From: CAYVBN01 sp964538565
GTDB lineage: Bacteria > Pseudomonadota > Alphaproteobacteria > Rhizobiales > Xanthobacteraceae
Length of the DNA stretch: 44,377 bases
Assembly (NCBI GenBank): GCA_964538565.1
Contig: CAZIGW010000227.1
Coordinates: forward strand, 1-44,377
Direction: 5' to 3'
A model generated the notes under the pieces. The model was not told where the DNA came from. It ran no database searches and saw only the letters and a program-made list of their open reading frames with translations. A program made the translations under genes and the position numbers. Shown one piece after another: positions 1-7,570 of the stretch (positions are counted from its first letter, which is position 1; every line of letters begins with the position of its first letter).

Positions 1-1092
1 CGCCGGGCTCAGATTGCGTGCCGGCGGCGAATTCGCCGCTGGCCGGGGCGCACCGCGGCCCGCCCGTTCGGCCGCGGCTCCCTCGGGCGGGAGAAGCGAA
101 ATGCGGCAGCGAAAACCGCTGCGATGGAACTCCGTCTCGACCTGGCCGTCGAAGCGGCTCAGCCCGCAACGCAAGAGCTTGGTTCCGAAACCCTCGCGGG
201 TCGGCGTGGAGAGGGCGAGATCGCAGGTCTCCACCCAGTCGAGAAAGAGACGTCCGCAGGCCGTGCGCCACGTGACCGCGACCCGCCCGTCCGACTTGGA
301 CAAGGCGCCGTACTTCGCCGCATTGGTGGCGAGCTCGTGAAACACGAGGGAGAGCAGGATCGCGAGTTCCGACGGACATCGCACTTCCGCCCCATCGAGG
401 TGCACGCGCGAAAGCCCATACGGCGCAAACTCGCAGGTCAGGATGTCCCGCAGCGACGCGCTCGAGCGGCTCGACCGGATCAGCAGTTCGTTGGTGGAAT
501 TCAGCGCGGCCAGCCGTGCATTCAGCTTTCCGAGCAGCTCGGCATGGTCACGCAATGTGAGGTTCACGATGGCCTGGACGTTGGCCAGGGTGTTCTTGAC
601 CCGGTGCGCCAGTTCGGCGTTGAGAAGCCGGCGTTTCTCCTCTTCCTGGCGCAGCCGCTGCAGCAGCCGGCGATAGCTCGCGGCGGCCGAGATGATCACC
701 AGCGACGAGCCGCCGTAGAGCACCCAGCTGTCGGCGTTCTGCAGCGTGGGCGCGGCGAGGCTCCACTCGGGAAAGACGAACAGCCAGCATGCGAACAGGC
801 CCCCGAGCACCATGGCGAGGGCGCCGGCGGCCGCCCCGCCGACGAGCGAGGCGAGCAGCGTGGCCGAATAGTAGGGCGCGAAGATCGCCGCGTCGGAATT
901 GACGTGGCCGATGAGCATGTGCCCGGCGGTCGCGATCAGAACGCAGATGCCGGCGAAAGAGAACGCGGCCGGGGAGCCCGGCCGCAGTTCGAGGCGCCAG
1001 ATCGACCGCCAGGGCTCGGCCCCCCAGCGTGCCGAGGCGCGTTGGAGCACACGTACGATCTGTGAAATGCCGCTGATACGACGAGGACCCAT
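1..1092 (-). CDS. HWE/HisKA_2-type sensor histidine kinase (C-terminus cut by window edge)
   Basis: The reading frame is open from an ATG at 1092 down to base 1, so the last residues lie outside the window. The N-terminal half (about residues 30-130) holds several hydrophobic segments resembling the DUF4118 membrane module often found before this kinase type. A short coiled linker (RLRQEEEKRRLLNAEL) leads into the phospho-acceptor motif ELAHRVKNTLANVQAIV, with the His at about plus-strand 604-606. It is followed by the N-box (FHELATNAAKYGALS), an LDWVET block and a GFGT glycine motif. This is the arrangement of HWE/HisKA_2 kinases, which commonly act in alphaproteobacterial light, general-stress or two-component signalling. 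The signal and the partner regulator cannot be read here. It points away from the CLC gene. Confidence 0.85.
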   Translation of the reverse strand, partial: MGPRRISGISQIVRVLQRASARWGAEPWRSIWRLELRPGSPAAFSFAGICVLIATAGHMLIGHVNSDAAIFAPYYSATLLASLVGGAAAGALAMVLGGLFACWLFVFPEWSLAAPTLQNADSWVLYGGSSLVIISAAASYRRLLQRLRQEEEKRRLLNAELAHRVKNTLANVQAIVNLTLRDHAELLGKLNARLAALNSTNELLIRSSRSSASLRDILTCEFAPYGLSRVHLDGAEVRCPSELAILLSLVFHELATNAAKYGALSKSDGRVAVTWRTACGRLFLDWVETCDLALSTPTREGFGTKLLRCGLSRFDGQVETEFHRSGFRCRISLLPPEGAAAERAGRGAPRPAANSPPARNLSPA

Positions 1093-1258
1093 GGCAGAGG
1101 TATCGGCCGGTCCGCCGCCCTTGCCTCGAAGATGGCGATCAAATGGGGCATTTGCGAGACCCCCGCACCGTCGCCTCGCCGGGGATTAGGCGAGACCGTG
1201 GCCACCATGCGGGCCTCGGGTTCCGACGCCCGTCGGCCAGCCCGCCACGACGTGCGAA

Positions 1259-1300
1259 AAAATCGCGCTGCCTCCAATTAAAATCGCGCTGCTTCCAATT
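1259..1300. repeat. 21-bp tandem direct repeat, two copies plus a decayed third
   Basis: The unit aaaatcgcgctgc(c/t)tccaatt occurs at 1259-1279 and again at 1280-1300 with one mismatch. A degenerate version (gcctccaaaaaattgcgct) follows at 1311-1329. The block is AT-richer than its surroundings and lies between the divergent kinase and CLC genes. Short repeats of this size occur at the ends of some insertion sequences (IS21-like ends carry multiple repeats), but no transposase is present, so a decayed IS end or a set of regulator-binding iterons are both possible. Confidence 0.6.
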
Positions 1301-1383
1301 GAGGGCTTGAGCCTCCAAAAAATTGCGCTATCCCGGCTGCGCCATTTCCGGTCCGCCGAGTCCATCCGCAAGGGCGCCTTCGA

Positions 1384-3165
1384 TTGACCCAGCTATTCAT
1401 TCCTCGACTGGGTTCGATTCCGGTATTCGAAGTCCCGCGCCGGCTGCGGGCGTTCGTCCGCGCGCGGGAGACGAGCGTCGTCATCCTCGCCGCGCTGGTC
1501 GGCGCGCTGGCCGGCGCCGTGGTCGCCGTGATGGGCATCGGCGTCGACGTGCTGCACACGCTGTTCTTCGGCCTTGCCCCCGGCGAGCGGCTGTCGGCCC
1601 GCTTCACCCTGCCGCCACTCTATGCGTTCTCGGTTCCGTGCGCCGGCGGACTCGTCTTCGGCATCTTCACGGTGCTGATCGCGCGCAAGCGCCCGAGCCG
1701 CGAGGTCGACCCGATCGAGGCCAATGCCCTGCATGGCGGACGCATGTCGTTCCGCGGAAGCCTGATCGTCGCCCTGCAGACCGTGTGGTCGAGCGGCGTC
1801 GGCGCCTCGGTCGGCCTCGAGGCCGGGTACACCCAGTTCGCCAGCGGCATTGCCTCCCGGATCGGACAAGGCTTTCGGCTGCGGCGCAGCGACCTGCGCA
1901 TTCTGGTCGGCTGCGGCGCGGCGGGGGGAATCGCCGGCGCGTTCGGGGCTCCGCTGGCCGGCGCGTTCTATGCCTTCGAGCTCGTCATCGGCAGCTATTC
2001 GGTCACCAGCCTGGCGCCCGTCGGCATTTCCGCCCTCGTCGGCTACCTGGTCGCGCGGGTATTCGCGCCGGCGGAGGTCGGCATCATCACGCCGGACGTG
2101 ACGCGGATCGCCGGCCACGATCTCGTCCTCGCCGGCGCGCTCGGGCTGTTCGCCGCCTACTTCGGCATCATCCTGATGCGGGGGGTCGCGCTGTGCGAAG
2201 CCCTCCTGATCCGCCTGCGGATTCCCGCGGCGGTCCGCCCTGCCCTCGGCGGCTCGCTGGTCGGGCTGCTGGCGCTCGTCTCGCCGCAGGTGATGTCGTC
2301 GGGCCACGGGGCGCTGCATCTCGCCGGCGTGCTGGATCGCCCGCTCGAGACCGTGGCGCTGCTGTTCGCCCTCAAGGCCGCGGCCTCGATCGTGTCGCTC
2401 GGGTCGGGATTCCGCGGGGGACTGTTCTTCGCCTCGCTGCTGCTCGGCGCGCTGGGCGGCCACATTTTCGCGGCCGGCCTCAACATGGCGGCGCCGACGA
2501 TCGGGTTCGACCCGAATTCCTACGCCATCATCGGCATGAGCGCGCTGGCGGCCTCGGTGATCGGCGGCCCGCTGACCATGATCTTCATCGCCCTGGAGAT
2601 GACGGGCGATCTCTGGCTGACCACGGCGGTGCTCGTCGCCGTCATCATCTCCGGCCAGGTGACGCGGGAGACGTTCGGATATTCGTTCGCGACCTGGCGC
2701 TTCCACCTGCGCGGGGAGACGATCCGCAGCGCCGCCGACATCGGCTGGATCCGCGATCTCACGGTCGGCCGCATGATGCGGCACGACGTCGTCACCGTCA
2801 TGGCCGACATGCCGCTGGCCGAGTTTCGCCAGGCCTTTCCCCTCGGCTCCGCCGGCCAGGTGATCGCCGTCGACGAGCAGGGCCGCTACGCCGGCCTCGT
2901 GATCGTGCCGGAGGCCTATGCGGCGGAACTGCCCGACTCCCTCACGGTGCGCGACATTGCCCGCCAGGCGGACGACATGCTGCTGCCCACCATGACGGTG
3001 CAGGACGCGGTGGCGGCCTTCGACCGGACGGAAACGGAAGCGCTGGTGGTCGTCGATTCGATCGAGACGCGCCGGGCCATCGGCCTGCTGACGGAGGCGC
3101 ACGCGCTGCGCCGCTACTCGGCCGAGCTCGAGCTGCGCCGACGCGAACTGCTCGGCGAAGTGTAG
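1384..3165 (+). CDS. CLC-family chloride channel/transporter with C-terminal CBS-like region
   Basis: A 593-residue protein with about ten hydrophobic segments in the CLC order, starting at TTG 1384 (weak AAGGG upstream; no better in-frame ATG before the first membrane segment). CLC proteins move chloride, often in exchange for protons, across the inner membrane. The selectivity loops are recognisable but divergent. The gating glutamate is kept (E146 in VGLEAGY, against GREGP in E. coli ClcA). The third loop reads GGLFFAS around residues 345-351, with Ala where GxFxP has Pro. The tail (about residues 457-580) has the length and pattern of a paired CBS domain that could bind adenine nucleotides. 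It is followed 19 bp later by a TSUP permease gene and is probably co-transcribed with it. Whether it is a channel or an exchanger is not decided. Confidence 0.87.
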   Translation: MTQLFIPRLGSIPVFEVPRRLRAFVRARETSVVILAALVGALAGAVVAVMGIGVDVLHTLFFGLAPGERLSARFTLPPLYAFSVPCAGGLVFGIFTVLIARKRPSREVDPIEANALHGGRMSFRGSLIVALQTVWSSGVGASVGLEAGYTQFASGIASRIGQGFRLRRSDLRILVGCGAAGGIAGAFGAPLAGAFYAFELVIGSYSVTSLAPVGISALVGYLVARVFAPAEVGIITPDVTRIAGHDLVLAGALGLFAAYFGIILMRGVALCEALLIRLRIPAAVRPALGGSLVGLLALVSPQVMSSGHGALHLAGVLDRPLETVALLFALKAAASIVSLGSGFRGGLFFASLLLGALGGHIFAAGLNMAAPTIGFDPNSYAIIGMSALAASVIGGPLTMIFIALEMTGDLWLTTAVLVAVIISGQVTRETFGYSFATWRFHLRGETIRSAADIGWIRDLTVGRMMRHDVVTVMADMPLAEFRQAFPLGSAGQVIAVDEQGRYAGLVIVPEAYAAELPDSLTVRDIARQADDMLLPTMTVQDAVAAFDRTETEALVVVDSIETRRAIGLLTEAHALRRYSAELELRRRELLGEV

Positions 3166-3184
3166 CGGAGGCTTCGTCGAGATC

Positions 3185-3952
3185 GTGAACTGGTCGGTCG
3201 GATTGCTGCTGTTTGCCGGCGGCCTGGTGGGAGGAATTGCCAACGCGCTCGCCGGCGGGGCGACCCTCATCACCTTTCCGGCGATGCTGGCGGCCGGCCT
3301 GCCGCCCATCGTGGCCAATGCGTCGAACGCGGTCGCCGTCACGCCAGGCCACACGATCGCGGCGTTCGCCGATCGCGAGCGCATGCCGGCGGCGGACCTG
3401 CGCTTTCTCATTCTGTTTGCGTGGGCGGCGCTCTGCGGCGCGATCGGCGCCGTTCTCCTGTTCATCACGCCGGAGCGTCTCTTCGCACGGCTCGTCCCGC
3501 TGCTGATCGGCGTCGCGACGCTCGTGTTCGCCTTCGCGCCACGCATCCATCAAAAGCTCAAGAGCTGGCGCCCGCACGGGCCGGGCGGAGCAAGCCTCGC
3601 CACGACGCTCCTGCTCATCGCGCCGAGCACGATCTACGGCGGCTACTTCGGGGCGGGTCTCGGCGTCATCCTGATGGCGGTGCTGACCGCCTCCGGCATG
3701 GAAGACCTGCGTGCCGCGAACACGCTGAAGAATCTGCTCGCCGCCGCCGTCAGCGCCGCCACCATCGTGGTGTTCGTCGTCCAGAACATCGTGAGCTGGC
3801 CGCAGACGATCGTCATGCTGTTCGGCGCCGCCGCCGGCGGCTTCGCGGGCGGCTATCTGGTGCGCATCCTGCCGGGCCGGATCGTCCGTCGGATCGTCAT
3901 CGTCATCGGGCTGGCGATGACCGTCATCTACGCCGTCCGATATTGGACATAG
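3185..3952 (+). CDS. TSUP-family permease (TauE/SafE-like anion exporter)
   Basis: A 255-residue integral membrane protein with two repeats of about four hydrophobic segments, typical of TauE/SafE (TSUP) permeases. The N-terminal signature (GLVGGIANALAGGATLITFPAML) and the second-half block (YGGYFGAGLGVILMAVL) are the family's pseudo-repeats. Members export or import small anions such as sulfite, sulfoacetate or other organosulfur and carboxylate anions across the inner membrane. The actual substrate cannot be read. The GTG start at 3185 is supported by GGAGG at 3167-3171, inside the 19-bp gap after the CLC gene, so the two are likely one transcript. Confidence 0.85.
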   Translation: MNWSVGLLLFAGGLVGGIANALAGGATLITFPAMLAAGLPPIVANASNAVAVTPGHTIAAFADRERMPAADLRFLILFAWAALCGAIGAVLLFITPERLFARLVPLLIGVATLVFAFAPRIHQKLKSWRPHGPGGASLATTLLLIAPSTIYGGYFGAGLGVILMAVLTASGMEDLRAANTLKNLLAAAVSAATIVVFVVQNIVSWPQTIVMLFGAAAGGFAGGYLVRILPGRIVRRIVIVIGLAMTVIYAVRYWT

Positions 3953-4127
3953 GCGCCGGCGCATCGTCGCGGCGAGGCAAGCTGTCGCACCGTGGCCGCC
4001 GAAAACCGTGCAATTTCCTCGTCATAGCCTCGTGATCGGGCATGGCGCGTCAACGAACCCGCAGGCAAGGGCAGCGCAGGGCTGGACCGGCGCGTGCCGG
4101 CTGGTACACATGCCGCCTGGAGCAACG

Positions 4128-4158
4128 CTGGAATAACAGCAGTCATTCGCTGTTCCAA
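4128..4158. promoter_or_regulatory. Imperfect dyad upstream of the Bug receptor gene
   Basis: AACAGC (4135-4140) and GCTGTT (4149-4154) form a perfect 6-bp inverted repeat with an 8-base spacer. It is extended by TGG (4129-4131) and CCA (4155-4157) across a three-base bulge. It lies about 45 bp before the receptor ATG, so it could be an operator or a leader hairpin. No regulator gene is adjacent. Confidence 0.25.
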
Positions 4159-4203
4159 TCGATGTGGACCTTTCCGTCGCGCATACGCCCTGGGAGAGAA
4201 TGG

Positions 4204-5178
4204 ATGTCGTTCGTTTCCAAGCTCGGCCTTGCCTTCGTCGCAACGGCCGCCCTCGTCACCTCCGCCACGGCTCAGGAGTATCCGACCCGGCAGGTGCACA
4301 TCATCGTGCCGTTTGCCGCGGGCGGTCCGGCCGACGTCTACGCCCGGGTTCTGGCCCAGCACCTTTCCGAGACGTACAAGCAGCAGTTCATCGTCGAGGA
4401 CCGGCCGGGCGCCGGCTCCATCATCGGCACCGACGCGGTGGCGAAGGCGCCGCCCGACGGCTACACGCTGCTGCTGATGTCGAACACCCACACGGTGAAC
4501 GAATCGCTCGTTCCCAACAAGTCGTTCCAGCTGATGCGCGACTTCGTGCCGATCGCGCCGATCAACTATTCCGATCTCGTCATGGTCGTGCACCCGTCGG
4601 TGCCGGCGAAGACGCTCAAGGAGTTCATCGCGCTCGCCAAGTCGCAGCCCGGCAAGCTGAGCTATGCCTCCTCGGGCACAGGCACGCCGTATCACATGGC
4701 CGGAGAGCTGTTCAAATCGATGAGCGGCACGAACATCCTGCACGTGCCGTATCGCGGCTCGACCGGCGCGCGCAACGACATTCTGGGCGGCCAGGTGCAG
4801 ATGATGTTCGACGCCATCACCACGATGGCGCCGAACGTGCGCGCCGGACAGGTGCGGGCGCTCGGCACGACGGGCACCAGGCGTTCGAGCGTCCTGCCCG
4901 ACGTGCCGACCATCGCGGAGGCCGGCGTGCCCGGCTACGAGACCACGATCTGGCTCGGCCTGATGGCGCCCAAGGGGACGCCGCAGCCGGTCGTCGACAA
5001 GCTCAACGCCGAGATCACCAAGATCGTCAATCTGCCGGACGTGAAGAAGACCTGGGCGGTCCAGGGCGCCGTTCCGATGGCGATGACGCCCAAGGAGTTC
5101 GAGGCCTACCTGTACAAGGACATCGAAAAGTGGGCCAACGTCGTCAAGACGGCGGGCATCAAGGTCGACGCGCACTGA
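4204..5178 (+). CDS. Bug/TctC-family periplasmic tricarboxylate-type solute receptor
   Basis: A 324-residue exported protein. ATG 4204 follows GGGAGAG at 4192-4198 and gives a clean Sec signal peptide (hydrophobic stretch, then ATAQEYP cleavage region); a longer upstream reading lacks both. Family hallmarks are present: YPTRQVHIIVPFAAGGPADVYAR near the mature N-terminus, the VEDRPGAGSIIGTDAVAKAPPDGYTLL block, and ILHVPYRGS in the middle. Bug receptors bind carboxylates or aromatic acids in the periplasm. Classic systems pair them with TctA/TctB membrane proteins; none is in this window, so this is an orphan receptor. The next gene, 36 bp downstream, encodes a ModA-like binding protein and is probably co-transcribed. 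Confidence 0.9.
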   Translation: MSFVSKLGLAFVATAALVTSATAQEYPTRQVHIIVPFAAGGPADVYARVLAQHLSETYKQQFIVEDRPGAGSIIGTDAVAKAPPDGYTLLLMSNTHTVNESLVPNKSFQLMRDFVPIAPINYSDLVMVVHPSVPAKTLKEFIALAKSQPGKLSYASSGTGTPYHMAGELFKSMSGTNILHVPYRGSTGARNDILGGQVQMMFDAITTMAPNVRAGQVRALGTTGTRRSSVLPDVPTIAEAGVPGYETTIWLGLMAPKGTPQPVVDKLNAEITKIVNLPDVKKTWAVQGAVPMAMTPKEFEAYLYKDIEKWANVVKTAGIKVDAH

Positions 5179-5214
5179 GGTCGGGACGCGATCGAGCGAA
5201 CGCGAACAGGGGGC

Positions 5215-5913
5215 GTGCGCGTGTACCTGCAGATCCTGAGCGGCGGTGCCGCCGAGGGGCTCGTGCATGCGCTCGCCCCGCAGTTCAAGGAGGCGACCGG
5301 CTGCGGGGTCGAGGGCACATTCAGCGCCGTCGGCGCGCAGCGCGACAAGCTGCTCGCCGGCACGCCGGCCGACATCGTCATCCTGACCGCGGCCCTGGTT
5401 TCCGACCTGACGAAAGGCGGCCACGTAGTCGCCGGCTCGGGCGTGGATCTCGGGCAGGTCCGCACCGGGATCGCGGTGCTCGCCGGCAATCCTCTGCCGC
5501 CGATCGCCGACGCCGATGCCCTGCGCACGACCCTGCTGGCGGCCGACGGCGTCTATTTTCCCGATCCCGGGCTCGCGACCGCCGGCATCCATTTCGCCAA
5601 GGTGCTCGATGCGCTGGGTGTCGCCGCCGCCCTCAGGGACCGTCTGAGGATCTATCCCAACGGATCCGCCGCGATGCGCGCCATGGCGGGCGCCGGCGGA
5701 CGGCCGATCGGCTGCACGCAGATCACCGAAATCCTCAACACGCCGGGCATCACGCTCGCCGGACCGCTGCCGAAGGCATTCGAACTCGCCACGACCTACA
5801 CGGCCGCGGTTTGCAGCGGGTCACGACACGCCGACCTCGCCCGCCAATTCGTGCAACTGCTCACGGCCGAAAGCACGCGCGCGCTGCGCGAAGGCCTCGG
5901 ATTCTCGTCCTAG
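5215..5913 (+). CDS. ModA-like (SBP_bac_11) substrate-binding protein lacking a signal peptide
   Basis: A 232-residue protein resembling molybdate-type binding proteins: LSGGAAEGLVHALAPQFKEATG near the N-terminus, then GAQRDKLLAGTPADIVILTAA, and a late ALREGLGF end. The GTG start at 5215 is preceded by CAGGGGG at 5206-5213. No hydrophobic leader is visible, so the protein as read would stay in the cytoplasm, unlike true ModA. It follows a Bug receptor closely, and no modB/modC permease genes are nearby. Family membership is well supported. Molybdate as ligand is not: related orphan proteins may bind other oxyanions or small organic acids. Confidence 0.8.
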   Translation: MRVYLQILSGGAAEGLVHALAPQFKEATGCGVEGTFSAVGAQRDKLLAGTPADIVILTAALVSDLTKGGHVVAGSGVDLGQVRTGIAVLAGNPLPPIADADALRTTLLAADGVYFPDPGLATAGIHFAKVLDALGVAAALRDRLRIYPNGSAAMRAMAGAGGRPIGCTQITEILNTPGITLAGPLPKAFELATTYTAAVCSGSRHADLARQFVQLLTAESTRALREGLGFSS

Positions 5914-5961
5914 AGTGTTTCGAGCGAAGTGAGTATCGGTTCGCGTGAAGAAGACGCGTCC
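5914..5961. repeat. Rhizobial-type intergenic repeat (single copy here)
   Basis: Immediately after the stop codon comes a sequence beginning agtgtttcgagcgaagtg and ending cgcgtgaagaagacgcg. It contains the dyads TTCG-AG-CGAA and CGCGT-N7-ACGCG. From memory it matches a short palindromic element scattered between genes in Bradyrhizobium-type genomes. Only one copy is in this window, so the repeat nature is recalled rather than shown. It may also end the transcript. Confidence 0.4.
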
Positions 5962-6069
5962 GCGCAGGAACCCTGAGCCCCGGCGTCGATTCCATCAAGG
6001 CCGGAAAGGCCCCGGCGGACTTCCGCCCGGCTCGGATCGAACATGGCGTGAGCGGCCGCCGTTCGCCGA

Positions 6070-6483
6070 TCAGCCGCGCACCGTCGCGAGCTTGCCCTGC
6101 AGTCGCTGGTCGAAGCGCGCGACGTTCACCACCACGCGTTCGTGCGTCCCCTCGCCGATCGTCTCCTTCTCGTCGCGCGCTTCGACGCGAAAGCGCAGCT
6201 TGCGGCCTTCGAGACCCACGAGCTCGGCGGTCGCCTGCACCCGCATTCCGACCGGGGTGGCCGCATGGTGCGTCACGTCGAGACGAATGCCGAGACTCTG
6301 GTGTCCCTCGGGCAGCAGGGCCTCGACCGCGGCCAGCGCTGCGGCTTCCATCAGGTTGATCATCACGGGCGTCGCCAGCACGTGCACCCGTCCGCTGCCG
6401 ACGCGCGGCGCCGTGTGGGCTTCCGAAACGACGAGCTCCGCGGATCCCACCTGCCCGGGCCGGAGACGAGAAAGATCGACCAT
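6070..6483 (-). CDS. FlK-like acyl-CoA thioesterase (hot-dog fold)
   Basis: A 137-residue hot-dog protein starting at ATG 6483 (MVDLSRLRPGQVG). It resembles fluoroacetyl-CoA thioesterase-type proteins. The segment VLATPVMINLMEAAALAAVE carries the Thr and Glu expected in the active site, and GIRLDVTHHAATPVGMRV carries the catalytic-region His. IGEGTHERVVVN is the usual C-terminal strand. These enzymes hydrolyse short or modified acyl-CoA thioesters in the cytoplasm. Most bacterial relatives are uncharacterised, and fluoroacetyl-CoA specificity should not be assumed. It is divergent from maiA, with a 228-bp shared upstream region. Confidence 0.8.
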   Translation of the reverse strand: MVDLSRLRPGQVGSAELVVSEAHTAPRVGSGRVHVLATPVMINLMEAAALAAVEALLPEGHQSLGIRLDVTHHAATPVGMRVQATAELVGLEGRKLRFRVEARDEKETIGEGTHERVVVNVARFDQRLQGKLATVRG

Positions 6484-6711
6484 TGGATTCCTGTCGTGTT
6501 GCGACTCGACTGCGAAGTCGCCGCATCCTATGCGGAAAGATCCCGGCTGTCGCGCCGACCGGCCCGTGATGCGTGCCGGCCGCCGTTGCGCCGGGCACAG
6601 CCTTCGGCCATTTTCGGCCAGGGGCCCGGACGTCCGCGGCCGCGAACGTCCGCTTAAACAACGGCGCGCCGCCAGGACGCGCACGGCAGCCGAAGACGGA
6701 GAGGAAACGAC

Positions 6712-7347
6712 GTGAAGCTCTATTCGTATTTTCGCTCGTCCGCGGCCTACCGGGCGCGGATCGCGCTCGAGCTCAAGAACCTGTCCTACGATACGATCCC
6801 TGTGCACCTGACCAAGGACGGCGGTCGACAGAACACGCCGGAGTACCGGGCGATCAATCCGCAGATGCGCGTTCCCGCGCTGGCGCTCTCGACCGGCGAC
6901 GTGCTGATCCAGTCGCTGGCGATCATCGAGTATCTGGACGAGATCTATCCGGAGCCGCCGCTGCTGCCGGCGGATGCGGTGCATCGCGCGCAGGTGCGCG
7001 CGCTCGCGCAGATCATCGCCTGCGACATTCACCCGATCAACAACATCGGGCCGCTGAACTATCTCAAGAACGTCATGAAGCAGGACCAGGACGCCATCAA
7101 CGCCTGGTATCACCATTGGGTTCTTTCCGGCTTCGAGGCGGTCGAGGCCAGGATTCGCGCCACGCCCTACGCCTTCGGGGCGCAGGTCACGCTGGCGGAC
7201 GTCTGCCTGATCCCGCAGGTGTTCAATGCGCGACGCTTCAAGGTGCCGCTCGAGCGCTTCCCGAAGATCGTGGCCGTCGATGCCGCCTGCGCGAAGCTTC
7301 CCGCCTTCGTGAAGGCACGGCCGGACAACCAGCCCGACGCGGAATGA
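6712..7347 (+). CDS. maiA: Maleylacetoacetate isomerase (zeta-class glutathione transferase)
   Basis: A 211-residue cytoplasmic protein of the usual MaiA length. The zeta-class signature SSAAYRARIAL lies at residues 9-19 and supplies the catalytic Ser. It is followed by the glutathione-site segment around QMRVPALAL...IQSLAIIEYLDE, and a C-terminal helical domain with HPINNIGPLNYL and TLADVCLIPQVFNA. MaiA converts maleylacetoacetate to fumarylacetoacetate in tyrosine, phenylalanine and homogentisate breakdown, using glutathione. The GTG start at 6712 is preceded by GAGAGGA. The other homogentisate genes (hmgA, fahA) are not in the window. The divergent thioesterase may or may not be related. 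Confidence 0.9.
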   Translation: MKLYSYFRSSAAYRARIALELKNLSYDTIPVHLTKDGGRQNTPEYRAINPQMRVPALALSTGDVLIQSLAIIEYLDEIYPEPPLLPADAVHRAQVRALAQIIACDIHPINNIGPLNYLKNVMKQDQDAINAWYHHWVLSGFEAVEARIRATPYAFGAQVTLADVCLIPQVFNARRFKVPLERFPKIVAVDAACAKLPAFVKARPDNQPDAE

Positions 7348-7570
7348 CCGCGCCGTGTGCGGGGCCGCTCATGCCGGCCAATCGACGCAGCCGATTCGCA
7401 GGCCGCAGGATCGGTCGCGGGGTGCGTGGCGCGGACGGACGGTGCAAGACGGGAAAAGTCCATGTTCGGACTGACGAAAATCATATTTTGGTCGCCATTG
7501 CAGCGCTTGATCGGCATAATGCCGGAACGAGCCGCGTCGCGGCCAGGCTGAGCAACACCTAAACAACCAT

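Noticed and set aside
124..1065. Long plus-strand frame opposite the kinase gene
   Set aside because: It is the mirror frame of the histidine kinase; the minus strand carries the HRVKN, N-box and GFGT motifs, while this frame shows no family pattern.
1393..3546. Very long minus-strand frame across the CLC and TSUP genes
   Set aside because: It is Arg/Asp/Gln-rich low-complexity sequence caused by GC-rich codon bias opposite real membrane proteins.
7462..7551. A 29-residue frame (MFGLTKIIFWSPLQRLIGIM...) before the DUF2865 gene
   Set aside because: It has a weak AAAAG upstream and a hydrophobic start, but is too short to support without homologues.
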